64,000 nucleotides of DNA, taken from DASUPK01 sp963800285. GTDB lineage: Bacteria > Actinomycetota > Thermoleophilia > Solirubrobacterales > 70-9. Each line of letters begins with the position of its first letter. Within the stretch, counting starts at the first letter, position 1. Below are positions 51,845-60,721 of the stretch, one piece after another. Location: the NCBI GenBank assembly GCA_963800285.1, contig CAWDAL010000013.1, positions 1 to 64,000 on the forward strand. Reading direction: 5' to 3'. The notes beneath the pieces were generated by a model. That model was given only the letters and a program-made list of their open reading frames with translations, was not told the DNA's origin and made no database searches. A program made the position numbers and the translations under genes.

Positions 51845-52843
51845 ATGAGCGGCGGCGGCCCCCTGCACGATCGACATGGAAGGCGGATCAGGGACCTGCG
51901 GGTCTCCGTCACCGACCGCTGCAACTTCCGCTGTCAGTACTGCATGCCCGCGGAGGGCCTTCCCTGGCTCGAGCGCGACGAGCTGCTCACCTTCGAGGAG
52001 ATCGCCCGCCTCGTCGGAGTGCTGACTGAGATCGGGATCGAGGACGTCCGGCTCACCGGTGGGGAACCCTTGGTCCGCCGCGACTTTCCCCATCTCGTCT
52101 CAATGCTCTCCTCGATCCCGGCGCTCCGTGACCTGTCGCTGACCACCAACGGCTATCTGCTGGAGCGCGACGCGGCGGCCCTCGCTGACGCCGGCATCCA
52201 GCGGGTCAACGTCTCGGTCGACTCCCTGCAGCGCGACCGGTTCTTCCAGATCACCCGCCGCGACGCCCTGCCTCGGGTCCTCCGCGGCCTCGATGCCGTT
52301 GCCCGCCAGCCCCGGATCGCAAGGGTCAAGGTCAACGCGCTCGGCATCCGCGGCTTCACCGAGGAGGAGATCCTCCCCTTCTGCGAGTTCGCCCGCTCCA
52401 CCGGCTTCCAGGTGAGGTTCATCGAGTTCATGCCGCTCGACGCCGACCACGCCTGGACCGAGGACCAGGTGCTGACCGGCGAGGAGATCCGCGGCATCGT
52501 CGAGTCCCGCCACCGGCTGGTCGAGGTGCCGCGCGAGCCGTCGGCCACCGCCCGTGTCTTCCGCTTCGCCGACGGCGCCGGGGAGGTCGGCTTCGTCAAC
52601 CCGGTCTCGGAGCCATTCTGCGCGCACTGCGACCGCGTCCGGCTGACCTCCGACGGCAAGCTCCGCACCTGCTTGTTCTCGCTGCAGGAGACGGACCTGC
52701 GCGGGCCGCTGCGCGCGGGCGCCGATGACTCCGAACTGGAGGAGCTGATCAGAGGCGCCGTCTGGCGCAAGGAGCTCAAGCACCGGGTGAACGAGCCCGG
52801 GTTCGTGCAGCCCGAGCGGACGATGAGCGCGATCGGGGGCTGA
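51845..52843 (+). CDS. moaA: GTP 3',8-cyclase (radical SAM)
   Basis: 332 residues from ATG 51845. It starts molybdenum cofactor synthesis by cyclising GTP. The radical-SAM cluster is CNFRCQYC, with LTGGEPLVRRDF and LTTNGYLL after it; the second cluster is CAHCDRVRLTSDGKLRTC. The chain ends in Gly-Gly (SAIGG), needed for activity in the family. Stop and the next GTG are adjacent, opening a run of cofactor genes. The partner moaC is not in this window. Confidence 0.95.
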   Translation: MSGGGPLHDRHGRRIRDLRVSVTDRCNFRCQYCMPAEGLPWLERDELLTFEEIARLVGVLTEIGIEDVRLTGGEPLVRRDFPHLVSMLSSIPALRDLSLTTNGYLLERDAAALADAGIQRVNVSVDSLQRDRFFQITRRDALPRVLRGLDAVARQPRIARVKVNALGIRGFTEEEILPFCEFARSTGFQVRFIEFMPLDADHAWTEDQVLTGEEIRGIVESRHRLVEVPREPSATARVFRFADGAGEVGFVNPVSEPFCAHCDRVRLTSDGKLRTCLFSLQETDLRGPLRAGADDSELEELIRGAVWRKELKHRVNEPGFVQPERTMSAIGG

Positions 52844-54034
52844 GTGACCGGCTCGGGGGAGAAGACGGCGCGATCGGTGCGGCACGAGATCGCCGGCGGC
52901 CTCGGCGACAGCGGCCTGCTGATCCCGATCGCGATCGCGATGGTCACGATCAACGGGCTGAACGCGACGGCGGTGTTCGCCGGAGTGGGCCTCGCCTACA
53001 TCGGCACCGCGGCCTACTTCCGCGTCCCGGTCCCGGTTCAGCCCCTGAAGGCGTTCGCCGCGGCGGCGATCGCCCTCGACCTGCACGCGGACGTGCTGGC
53101 GGCTGGCGCTCTGCTGATGGCGATCGCGATGGCCCTCCTATCCGTCTCGAACGGCGCCGGTTGGCTCGCGGCCCGCTTCCCGGTGGTGCTCGTCCGCGGG
53201 ATCCAGGCATCGGTGGCCCTCCTGCTCGCCAAGGCGGCGGTCGAGCTCGCCCAGCGCGGGAACTGGGCGCACCTGCCGGGAATCGATCCCGCGATCGCGT
53301 TGGCGATGGCCGCGGTCTGCTGCGCCCTCCTCTTCGTCTGGGGAGACGGTGGCCGGCTCCCCGGCGGCCTGCTGGTCCTCGGTGCCGGAGCGGTGGTCGG
53401 GGTGGCCGTCTCCGGCCTTCCCTCGGGCCTGCAGCTCGGTCCGCAGGAGGTCGGGATCTCGCTGCCCGATGGCCCGGCGTTCGGCACGGCGCTGACCACC
53501 CTCGTGCTGGCACAGATCCCTCTCACCTTCGGCAACTCGGTGGTGGCGACGGTCGACGCCGAGCGCAACTACTTCGGCGAACGCGCGAATCGGATCACGC
53601 CCCGCGCAATCGCCGGCTCGATCGCGATCAACGATGTCGTGGCGGGGCTGCTCAGCGGCCTGCCCGTCTGCCACGGCGCGGGCGGCGTCACCGCGCATTA
53701 CCGGCTGGGCGCCAGGACCGCCCTGGCGACGCTCTTCACCGGCACCCTGCTCCTCACCCTCGCCCTGCTCTTCGGCGCTGCCCTGCCCGCGGTGCTCACC
53801 CGGCTCGCGCCGCCCGCTCTTGCCGGGATGCTGCTCTTCGTCGCTCTCCAGCACGCGATCCTCGCCTCCCGCCTAGAGCGCCTCGACGACAGGGTGATCG
53901 CGGCCGGCATCGGGCTGATCACCCTGACCTCCGGGAACCTGGCGATCGGCTTCGGCGCCGGCGTCGCGGTGGTGCTCGCCCGTGCCGCCGCACGCCGCCT
54001 GGCGGGTGCGGAGGCGGTGGAGGCCGCAAGGTGA
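52844..54034 (+). CDS. MOT1-type molybdate/sulfate transporter
   Basis: 396 residues with ten or more helices. The repeated family signatures are HEIAGGLGDSGLLIPIAIAM with FRVPVPVQPLKAFAAAAIA in the first half, and LAQIPLTFGNSVVATVDAER with GLPVCHGAGGVTAHYRLGAR in the second. MOT1-like proteins (distant SulP relatives) take up molybdate. Location between moaA and the mobA/moeA genes supports molybdate as substrate. Confidence 0.87.
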   Translation: MTGSGEKTARSVRHEIAGGLGDSGLLIPIAIAMVTINGLNATAVFAGVGLAYIGTAAYFRVPVPVQPLKAFAAAAIALDLHADVLAAGALLMAIAMALLSVSNGAGWLAARFPVVLVRGIQASVALLLAKAAVELAQRGNWAHLPGIDPAIALAMAAVCCALLFVWGDGGRLPGGLLVLGAGAVVGVAVSGLPSGLQLGPQEVGISLPDGPAFGTALTTLVLAQIPLTFGNSVVATVDAERNYFGERANRITPRAIAGSIAINDVVAGLLSGLPVCHGAGGVTAHYRLGARTALATLFTGTLLLTLALLFGAALPAVLTRLAPPALAGMLLFVALQHAILASRLERLDDRVIAAGIGLITLTSGNLAIGFGAGVAVVLARAAARRLAGAEAVEAAR

Positions 54035-54261
54035 CGCGCGACGACTGGTTGAGGAGGCTCGCGGAGCGGCTCGGCGTCGAGCCCCCCAGCCCGGAGGAGG
54101 TCAAGGGCCTGCTCGAGGTGGCGGCGACGGCCGCGCACACCTCCGAGCGGACCGCCGCGCCGATCTCGTGCTGGCTGGCCGGCCGCTCCGAGCTCGGGCT
54201 CGAGGAGGTTCGCGCCGCGGCCGACGCGATCGCGGAGGAGGAGGGTTCGACGGATGACTAG
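54031..54261 (+). CDS. Small DUF6457-like protein
   Basis: 76 residues from GTG 54031 (GTGA overlap with the transporter): TRDDWLRRLAERLGVEPP, LLEVAATAAHTSERTAAPIS and CWLAGRSELGLEEVRAAADA. It resembles small actinobacterial proteins of DUF6457 encoded beside mobA (recalled, not searched). All-helical by eye; function unknown but linked to molybdenum cofactor use by context. Confidence 0.75.
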   Translation: MTRDDWLRRLAERLGVEPPSPEEVKGLLEVAATAAHTSERTAAPISCWLAGRSELGLEEVRAAADAIAEEEGSTDD

Positions 54262-54265
54262 GGCG

Positions 54266-54850
54266 TCAGCCGAGCATCGTTCCGGCTCGTTCGAGCGCCT
54301 CCGGCGAGTCGACGCTGATCACGAGGCGGGTGGGGTCGCCGAAACGCTCGAGCTCGTCCTCGCCGAGCGTTTGGGGCTCGAGCCGCGCGACCGTCCCCCG
54401 GAGCGTGGCCTCCGCCTCGAGCGCCTCGCGGAAGACGGGCAGGGCCCGCTCGTCGTAGAGACCGAGCAGGGGCTCCAGCCGGCCGTCGACCGCGGCGGCG
54501 GCCGGCGGGCGCCGAGCAGCCAGCTCGGCCAGCAGGGCTCCGGTGACGAAGGGCATGTCGCAGCCGAGGGCCACGACGCCCTCGGGGTGGCGCTCCAGCG
54601 CCGTGATCAGCCCGACCAGCGGATGGAACGGCTCGTCCGGCTCAACGGCCAACTCACAGTCGAGCGGGGGGAGCGCGGTGCCGCGCTTCGCCACCACCAG
54701 CGGGTCGAGTCCGGCCTCGCGCGCCGCGGCGATCGGATGCGAGATCAACGGCCGGCCCGCGAGCTCGGCGCTAGCCTTGGCGCCACCCAACCGGGTTGCC
54801 CGGCCACCCGCGAGGATCGCCGCCGTCGTGATCCGGGACCGATCCGCCAC
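54266..54850 (-). CDS. mobA: Molybdenum cofactor guanylyltransferase
   Basis: 194 residues, GTG 54850. The nucleotide-binding loop AAILAGGRATRLGGAKASAEL, LGCDMPFVTGALLAEL and DGRLEPLLGLYDERALP are MobA markers. It attaches GMP to molybdopterin, giving the bis-MGD cofactor needed by formate dehydrogenases such as the one at 62676. It is convergent with the small gene before it and divergent from moeA. Confidence 0.9.
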   Translation of the reverse strand: MADRSRITTAAILAGGRATRLGGAKASAELAGRPLISHPIAAAREAGLDPLVVAKRGTALPPLDCELAVEPDEPFHPLVGLITALERHPEGVVALGCDMPFVTGALLAELAARRPPAAAAVDGRLEPLLGLYDERALPVFREALEAEATLRGTVARLEPQTLGEDELERFGDPTRLVISVDSPEALERAGTMLG

Positions 54851-54882
54851 CCGCTCAGTGTTCCAGCGAAGAGGTGGCCCCG

Positions 54883-56142
54883 ATGCTGAGGCCCTCGCTG
54901 GTCACGGTCGAGGACGCCCGTCGGTTCGTCCTGGAGGGAGTGGAGCCGCTCGCGGCTGAGCCCGTCGCGATCGATGTTGCCCTCGGGCGCGTCCTGGCCG
55001 AGCCCGTCACCGCCGCGGTCGAGGTGCCCGCCTTCGACAACTCCGCGATGGACGGCTTCGCCGTGCGCAGCGCGGACTGCGCCTCGGCCTCGGTGCATAC
55101 GCCGGTCGAGCTCGCCGTGGTGAGCGAGTCGCGTGCGGGCAACCCGAGTGACCGCGTGGCGGAGGAGGGCGAGGCGATCGCGATCTCCACGGGCGCCGCC
55201 GTTCCGGCCGGAACCGACGCCGTCGTCCCGGTGGAGCTGGTCGAGCGGGAGAACGGCCGCGTGCTGCTGAGCAGGCCGCTCGATGCCGGGGCGAACGTGC
55301 GCCGGGCCGGGGAGGACCTGCGGCCCGGGGAGCTGGTGCTCGAGGCCGGGACGGTGCTCGGTCCCGCGGAGGTCGGAGTGCTCGCTTCGCTCGGCAGGGC
55401 CGAGATCCCCTGCCGTGCCCGCCCAAGCGTGGCGGTGGTGGTGACGGGCGACGAGCTCCGTGATCCTGACGAGGTCCTGGGTCCCGGCCAGATCCACGAC
55501 ACCAACGGCTTCACCGTCCCGGGTCTGGCTCGCCTCGCCGGCGCCCGGGTCGTCTCCGTGAGGCGCGCGGCGGACCGGCGAGAGGACGTGCTCGACTCGC
55601 TGCGCCAAGCGCTCGAGGCCGACGTCGCGGTGGTCTGCGGCGGCGTCTCCGTCGGGGAGCACGACCACGTCCGCTGGGCCCTCGGCGAGCTCGGCGTGCC
55701 TGAGCGCTTCTGGGGGGTGGCGCTGAAGCCGGGGAGGCCGACCTGGTTCGGGCTCGATCAGGGAAGCTCCACCCGCGTCCTCGGCCTTCCCGGCAACCCG
55801 GTCTCCGCGATGGTGACCTTCATGCTGCTCGCGCGGCCGCTTCTGCTCTCCCTCGCCGGGGTGGCGGAGTCGCGTGGGCGCACGACCGCGATCCTCGATC
55901 GGCCCTACGCGAAGAAGCCGGGCAGGACGCACGCGGTTCGCTGCCGCATGTCCCTGAGGGAGGACGGCTGGCACGTCATCCCCACGAAGGACCAGGGCTC
56001 CCACGTGCTCAGCTCGATGCTCGGCGCGGACTGCCTCGCCTTCCTCCCGGCGGACGCCGAGGACCTGCCCGCCGGGACGCGGGTGGACGTCGAGCCGCTG
56101 CCGCGGCCGGCGCCCGCCGCTGAGATGGGGGCTCCCAGGTGA
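54883..56142 (+). CDS. moeA: Molybdopterin molybdotransferase
   Basis: About 419 residues from ATG 54883, placed 8 nt after GAAGAGG; the GTG at 54874 is weaker. MoeA inserts molybdate into adenylylated molybdopterin. Motifs: VPAFDNSAMDGFAVR, ISTGAAVPAGTDAVVPVE, VVVTGDELRDPDE, DTNGFTVPGL, CGGVSVGEHDHVRWAL and GLPGNPVSAMVTFML. The C-terminal beta-barrel domain is present. The stop overlaps moaD (GTGA). Confidence 0.95.
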   Translation: MLRPSLVTVEDARRFVLEGVEPLAAEPVAIDVALGRVLAEPVTAAVEVPAFDNSAMDGFAVRSADCASASVHTPVELAVVSESRAGNPSDRVAEEGEAIAISTGAAVPAGTDAVVPVELVERENGRVLLSRPLDAGANVRRAGEDLRPGELVLEAGTVLGPAEVGVLASLGRAEIPCRARPSVAVVVTGDELRDPDEVLGPGQIHDTNGFTVPGLARLAGARVVSVRRAADRREDVLDSLRQALEADVAVVCGGVSVGEHDHVRWALGELGVPERFWGVALKPGRPTWFGLDQGSSTRVLGLPGNPVSAMVTFMLLARPLLLSLAGVAESRGRTTAILDRPYAKKPGRTHAVRCRMSLREDGWHVIPTKDQGSHVLSSMLGADCLAFLPADAEDLPAGTRVDVEPLPRPAPAAEMGAPR

Positions 56143-56495
56143 GGGTCGAGGTCCTCCTCTTCGCGGTCGTCCGCCAGCGCGCGGGCACCGATCGGCTCGA
56201 GCTCGAGCTCGACGACGGCGCGACCGCGGGCGACGCCCTGCGGGCCCTTGCCATGAGGGATGGACTGGAGGAGCTCAGCGGCCGCCTGCCCGTGCGCGTG
56301 GCGATCAACCGCGAGTACGCGCCCGAGGACTCGGTCCTCTCGGCAGGGGACGAGCTGGCCGTCATCCCGCCTGTGATCGGCGGCGCCGGCCCCCACGCCA
56401 GCGGCGGCACCGGCCTCGCGCCGAGCGACGTCACTCCCGAGGCGACACGCGCGGTGATCGAGCGCGAGGCGCCGGGGCCCGGGGGCGGGCGCTGA
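56139..56495 (+). CDS. moaD: MoaD-like sulfur carrier with mog-derived tail
   Basis: 118 residues. Residues 1-~81 are a ubiquitin-like MoaD (VEVLLFAVVRQRAGTDRLEL, LPVRVAINREYAPED, GDELAVIPPVIGG). In MoaD the chain must end in a free Gly-Gly that is thiocarboxylated. Here the frame runs on through IGGAGPHA into SGGTGLAPSDVTPEATRAVI and EREAPG, which is the core motif of MogA/MoaB proteins, then stops. As drawn, the sulfur-carrying end is blocked. It looks like a fusion caused by a deletion joining moaD to the middle of mog; an assembly fault is possible. Confidence 0.8.
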   Translation: MRVEVLLFAVVRQRAGTDRLELELDDGATAGDALRALAMRDGLEELSGRLPVRVAINREYAPEDSVLSAGDELAVIPPVIGGAGPHASGGTGLAPSDVTPEATRAVIEREAPGPGGGR

Positions 56496-56589
56496 TCGTC
56501 AACTTCCCGGGCAGCCCGCGGAGCATCGACCAGACGGCGGCCGCGCTCGAGCCGGCGCTCACTCACGCGCTCGCCCTGCTCGGTAGCGA
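56405..56589 (+). pseudogene. mogA/moaB remnant (molybdopterin adenylyltransferase)
   Basis: Two pieces of one protein are visible. The first, in the moaD frame, is GGTGLAPSDVTPEATRAVIE. The second, from about 56486 in another frame, is RALIVNFPGSPRSIDQTAAA followed by LEPALTHALALL, the C-terminal end of Mog proteins. The N-terminal ~65 residues and roughly 40-50 residues between the pieces are missing. The gene therefore cannot encode a working Mog enzyme here. Its end directly abuts the 3' end of the opposite-strand selC. Confidence 0.75.
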
Positions 56590-56679
56590 GGCGGCGAAGG
56601 AATCGAACCTTCCAAGCGATGGTCTACATCGCCCTGCTGGCTTTGAGGGCCAGATGGGCCACCAGACCCCTGCCGCCCC
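56587..56679 (-). tRNA. selC: tRNA-Sec (anticodon TCA)
   Basis: A 93-nt gene folds as selenocysteine tRNA: 8-bp acceptor stem (GGGGCGGC with GCCGCCTC, one G-U pair), D stem GGGTC/GGCCC with TGGT loop, anticodon stem CTGGC/GCCAG with loop CCTCAAA (anticodon TCA), long variable arm GCGATG/CATCGC, and 5-bp T stem GAAGG/CCTTC with TTCGATT. The 8+5 acceptor-T arrangement is the bacterial tRNA-Sec hallmark. Discriminator G, no encoded CCA. It lies 32 bp after selB on the same strand, so selA-selB-selC may be one transcript. Confidence 0.96.
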
Positions 56680-56711
56680 ACGCGATTGACGATTCTCCCT
56701 CGCCTCACCTC

Positions 56712-58289
56712 CTAGGCGCGGGCCCGCCTCCTCGCCGAGCGGCGGAGTACGTGCCGGTCACCCCGCCGAACCATGACGTGGCTGCCGTCGAGATGCTCGA
56801 GTAGCGCCTGCGCGTACTTGCGGCTCGTGCCGAGCAGGTCCCTCGCCTCCGCGAGCGTGATCGCCCCGTCGCGCTCGGCGGCCGCCTCGACGAGGCGGGA
56901 CTCCAGGGCGTCCAGGGTGGCCGCCGCGTAGTAGACGCCGGGCTTGACCCTGATCGCCTCCCCCTGCGCCGCGAGCGACTCCAGCGCGCGCTTCGCCTCG
57001 GGAAGTCCGCAGCCGAGCTGATCGGCGATCGCGGCGGGAGCACGCGGCCCAACTCCGTCGGCGCGAATCAGCGCGAGCGCCCGCAGGGCGTGCTCGTCGA
57101 GCTGCGATTCCCGCTCGGCGGCCATCGGCTCTTCCTCGACCGGACCGCCGGCGCCGTTTCCGCTCTGATCCGCCGTCGCGACCAGTTCCTCCGGGCGCCC
57201 TTCGAGCATGGCCCGCAGCCGCCGGGCCGGCGTGCCGGGGCCGTGTCGGGCGGGAACCGGGTCGATGACGGCCGCGCCCCCGAGCGTCCCGGGCGGCGAG
57301 GTGCTGCGCAGGACGACCCGGTCGCCTGCCCGCGCGATCAGCGGGGAGGAGAGCCGCAGCTGCGCGAACTCGCCGCCGAGCGGCACCACCCGCGCCTGGG
57401 CCCGTCGCGTCCCGTGGTGCACCACGATCCGCCCGGCCGGCTCGATCGGTCCCAGATGGGGCTCGAGCGCGACGTCGAGACGGTAGCTGGGGGCCAGCCC
57501 GGAGCCGGGCGAGGCGAGCACGTCTCCGCGCTCCAGCCGCCCGCGGTCCCGGCCGGTGAGGTTGAGCGCCACCCGCTGCCCCGGCGCCGCGCGGTCGAGA
57601 TCGCGGTCGTGCACCTGGATCGAGCGAATCCGAAGCTCGACCCCGGCAGGGTGGACCTCGACCCGCTCACCCCGCGCCATCTCCCCCGACCACAGCGTGC
57701 CGGTGGCGATCGTCCCGGCCCCGTGCAGTGTGAAGACGCGATCGACGTGCAGAACCGCCGGCTCGTCTCCGTCGCGGGGAGCGCCGGCCTTCTCGGCGCG
57801 GCCGGCGGCGTTCGCAAGCTCGGCTCGAAGCAGATCGAGCCCCTGTCCCGTGCGGGCGCTCACCTCGACCAGCGGGGCGCCGATCAGCTCGCGCGCCGTC
57901 GCCGCGGCGGCCTCGCGTGTCCCGGGGTCGGCCAGGTCGCAGCGGCTCAGGGCCACGACGCCGACCGGCACCTCCAGGGCGCGGAGAACGGTGAGATGCT
58001 CCCGCGTCTGCGGCATCACTCCCTCGTCGGCCGCGATCACCATCAGGAAGAGGTCGATGCCGGTGGCCCCTGCGACCATCGTCCTCACCAGTCGCTCGTG
58101 GCCGGGGACGTCGATCACGCTGAGCGAGCGCCCGTCGCCCAACTCGAGCCGCGCGTAGCCGAGCTCGATGGAGATTCCGCGCCGCCGCTCCTCCTCGAGG
58201 CGGTCGGTGTTCTTTCCCGTCAGCGCCTCGACCAGCGCGGTCTTGCCGTGGTCGATATGTCCAGCGGTTCCCAGGGTGAGCGGGCGCAT
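56712..58289 (-). CDS. selB: Selenocysteine-specific elongation factor
   Basis: 525 residues. G1 TAGHIDHGKTALVEAL, G2-region RRRGISIELGYARLEL, G3 VIDVPGHERLVRTM; the usual NKxD G4 reads SRCDLAD. EF-Tu-like domains 2-3 follow, then a C-terminal winged-helix part (~400-525, two recognisable repeats; E. coli SelB has four and is ~90 residues longer). SelB brings Sec-tRNA to UGA codons next to a SECIS RNA hairpin. Start ATG 58289 is 1 nt from the selA stop. Confidence 0.95.
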   Translation of the reverse strand: MRPLTLGTAGHIDHGKTALVEALTGKNTDRLEEERRRGISIELGYARLELGDGRSLSVIDVPGHERLVRTMVAGATGIDLFLMVIAADEGVMPQTREHLTVLRALEVPVGVVALSRCDLADPGTREAAAATARELIGAPLVEVSARTGQGLDLLRAELANAAGRAEKAGAPRDGDEPAVLHVDRVFTLHGAGTIATGTLWSGEMARGERVEVHPAGVELRIRSIQVHDRDLDRAAPGQRVALNLTGRDRGRLERGDVLASPGSGLAPSYRLDVALEPHLGPIEPAGRIVVHHGTRRAQARVVPLGGEFAQLRLSSPLIARAGDRVVLRSTSPPGTLGGAAVIDPVPARHGPGTPARRLRAMLEGRPEELVATADQSGNGAGGPVEEEPMAAERESQLDEHALRALALIRADGVGPRAPAAIADQLGCGLPEAKRALESLAAQGEAIRVKPGVYYAAATLDALESRLVEAAAERDGAITLAEARDLLGTSRKYAQALLEHLDGSHVMVRRGDRHVLRRSARRRARA

Positions 58290-58290
58290 C

Positions 58291-59652
58291 TCAGTCCAAC
58301 GATGCCTTCGCGGCCCGAGCCGCGACCTCCGCCTCGGCGTCGGTCATCGTCCTCGGATCGAGGATCACCCGTCCGGCGGAGATCCGCGCGATCACCGGCG
58401 GGTCGCCCTCCCGCAGGCGTGCGGCGAGCACGTCGGCGCCTTCCTGTCCGGGATCGATTGAGCAGACCGGCCCCTCGAGCGTGGTCAGGGGCAGCGAGCC
58501 CCCTCCGGGCCTGGCCTCGCCGGGCTCGACCGAGGCGGCGGAGCCGATCCGCCCGGCCATCTTCGTCGCCCTCGCCTCCAGGGCCCGCTCGTCGGCGCCC
58601 AGCATTCGCAGGGCGGGGACCGACTGCGGGCCGTGGTCCCGGTGCAGCCTCAGGGTCGCCTCGAGCGCGGCGAGCTGGAGCTTGTCGAGGCGAACCGCGC
58701 GCGCCAGCGGATGCCGGCGGCACCGCTCGATCTGCGTGCGCCCGCCCGCCAGCATCCCGGCCTGCGGCCCGCCGAGCAGCTTGTCGGCCGAGAAGCAGAC
58801 GACGTCGGCGCCCGCTCCGACCCTCTCTTCGATGGCGGGCTCCCCGTCGATCGCCCCGATCGCCCCCGAGCCGAGGTCGTCGATCAGGAGCACCCCGCGC
58901 TCGGCGGCGAGCCGGGCCAGCTCCGCCGTCTCGACCTCCCCGACGAAGCCGACGGCCCGGAAGTTCGATGGGTGGACCACCATGACCGCGGCGGTGCGAG
59001 GACCGATCGCATCGGCGTAGTCGGAGAGCCTCGTGCGGTTGGTGGTGCCGACCTCCACCAGGGTGGCGCCCGACGCCTCCATCACCTCGGGGATGCGAAA
59101 GGAGCCGCCGATCTCGACCAGCTGCCCCCGGCTGATGACGACCTCGCCGCCCGCGGCCAGCGCGCTCAGGGCGAGGAGGACCGCGGCGGCGTTGTTGTTG
59201 ACGGCCATCGCGGCCTCGGCTCCGGTCAGCTCGCGGACGAGGGGCTCGATGTGATCGTGCCTGCTGCCGCGCCTTCCGTCGGAGAGGCTCAACTCGACGT
59301 TGGAGTAGCCCGCCGCGATCTCGGCCGCCGCCTCGGCCGCTTCCTTCGCCAGCGGCGCGCGCCCGAGGTTCGTGTGGAGGATCACCCCGGTTGCGTTGAC
59401 GACGCGGCGCAGGCTGCCGCGCTCGAGACGGGCGGCGCGCTCGCGTGCTGCGTCCCGAAGGGCCTCGCGGCCCGGCCCGGCCGGGTCACCGGTGAGAATC
59501 TGCGAACGCCGTCGCGCGATCTCCTCTCTCGCCGCGGCGATCGCGATCGGCCTGGAGAATCCGGTGAGCTCTGATGCGAGGGTCTCCACCGCGGGCAGTC
59601 GCCGCAGCCGGCGCTGCCTCTCCTCGCCCTCGGATACGGATGTCTTTGTCAT
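58291..59652 (-). CDS. selA: L-seryl-tRNA(Sec) selenium transferase
   Basis: 453 residues, the usual bacterial length. It converts Ser-tRNA(Sec) to Sec-tRNA(Sec) with selenophosphate. VNATGVILHTNLGRAPL, MAVNNNAAAVLLAL, LVEIGGSFRIPEVMEASGA and VVHPSNFRAVGF precede the PLP lysine in CFSADKLLGGPQAGML. ATG 59652. It is divergent from selD with 37 bp between, which must hold both promoters. Confidence 0.96.
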   Translation of the reverse strand: MTKTSVSEGEERQRRLRRLPAVETLASELTGFSRPIAIAAAREEIARRRSQILTGDPAGPGREALRDAARERAARLERGSLRRVVNATGVILHTNLGRAPLAKEAAEAAAEIAAGYSNVELSLSDGRRGSRHDHIEPLVRELTGAEAAMAVNNNAAAVLLALSALAAGGEVVISRGQLVEIGGSFRIPEVMEASGATLVEVGTTNRTRLSDYADAIGPRTAAVMVVHPSNFRAVGFVGEVETAELARLAAERGVLLIDDLGSGAIGAIDGEPAIEERVGAGADVVCFSADKLLGGPQAGMLAGGRTQIERCRRHPLARAVRLDKLQLAALEATLRLHRDHGPQSVPALRMLGADERALEARATKMAGRIGSAASVEPGEARPGGGSLPLTTLEGPVCSIDPGQEGADVLAARLREGDPPVIARISAGRVILDPRTMTDAEAEVAARAAKASLD

Positions 59653-59689
59653 CTCGAGACGACTGAACCTTGCGAGCGATGGGTACCCG

Positions 59690-60721
59690 GTGGACGTGGA
59701 GGTTCAAACGGGGGCGATCCGCCTGACGGAACTGGCTCACGGTGCAGGCTGTGCCTGCAAGATCGGGCCGGGCGAGCTCAGTGCGCTGCTCGATGGCGTC
59801 GGAGCCTCGGCCGACCCGTCGCTGCTGGTCGGATCCGAGTACCGCGACGATGCCGCGGTCTACCGGTTGACCGACGAGCTGGCGCTCGTCCAGACCGCCG
59901 ACTTCTTCACCCCGATCGTGGATGACCCCTACGACTTCGGACGGGTGGCAGCGGCCAACGCGCTCTCCGATGTCTATGCCATGGGCGGCGAGCCCAGGCT
60001 CGCTCTCAACCTGGTCGCCTTCCCGCTCGCGTCACTCGGCGCCGAGGTGCTCGGGCGGATCCTCGCCGGAGGCGCCGAGGTCGCCGCCGAGGCGGAGGTG
60101 GCGGTCGCCGGAGGACACTCGATCGACGACCCGGAGCCGAAGTACGGGATGGCGGTCACCGGGGTGGTTCACCCGGACCGCTTCCTGTCCAACAGCGGGG
60201 CGAGGACGGGTGACTCCATCCACCTGACGAAGCCGGTCGGCAGCGGGCTGATCACCACCGCGGCGAAGCGGGGGGTCGCGGGCGAGGAGGCTGTGGCGGG
60301 GGCGGTCGAGGTGATGACGGAGCTGAACCGCGAGGCTTCGCGGGCGGCTCTCGATGCCGGAGCGACGGCGATGACCGACGTCACCGGCTTCGGCCTGCTC
60401 GGGCATCTGCATGAGCTCTGCGAGGCCAGCGGCGTCGCCGCCGAGATCCACGCCGAGGCGGTTCCGGCGATCGGGCCCGCGCTGGAGCTCGCCGAGGACG
60501 ACCGCTGCCACGCGGGCGGCAGCCGCCGCAACGGCGACTGGGCCGCGGGGTTCACCCGCTTCGCGGACGACGTCACCGCCGCGCAGCGCTTTCTGCTCGC
60601 CGACGCGATGACCTCGGGCGGACTGTTGGCCTGCGTTCCGCCCGATGCGGCCGGGCCCGCTCCGGGGACGGCGATCGGAACCGTCGTCGACGGCCCGGCC
60701 GGCGAGATCGCGGTCCTCTAG
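59690..60721 (+). CDS. selD: Selenide, water dikinase
   Basis: About 343 residues from GTG 59690; a longer open frame upstream is antisense to selA. SelD makes selenophosphate, the selenium donor for SelA. The catalytic loop HGAGCACKIG has Cys21 and Lys24 (a Cys form, TGC, not Sec). QTADFFTPIVDDPYDFGRVA, ALSDVYAMGGEP, VAGGHSIDDPEPKYGMAVTG and MTDVTGFGLLGHLHEL are conserved. Its stop overlaps the stop of the convergent NrfD-like gene. Confidence 0.95.
   Translation: MDVEVQTGAIRLTELAHGAGCACKIGPGELSALLDGVGASADPSLLVGSEYRDDAAVYRLTDELALVQTADFFTPIVDDPYDFGRVAAANALSDVYAMGGEPRLALNLVAFPLASLGAEVLGRILAGGAEVAAEAEVAVAGGHSIDDPEPKYGMAVTGVVHPDRFLSNSGARTGDSIHLTKPVGSGLITTAAKRGVAGEEAVAGAVEVMTELNREASRAALDAGATAMTDVTGFGLLGHLHELCEASGVAAEIHAEAVPAIGPALELAEDDRCHAGGSRRNGDWAAGFTRFADDVTAAQRFLLADAMTSGGLLACVPPDAAGPAPGTAIGTVVDGPAGEIAVL

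Noticed and set aside
59690..59780. Selenocysteine in SelD
   Set aside because: The catalytic position is TGC (Cys21) with no in-frame TGA, so SelD is the Cys form.
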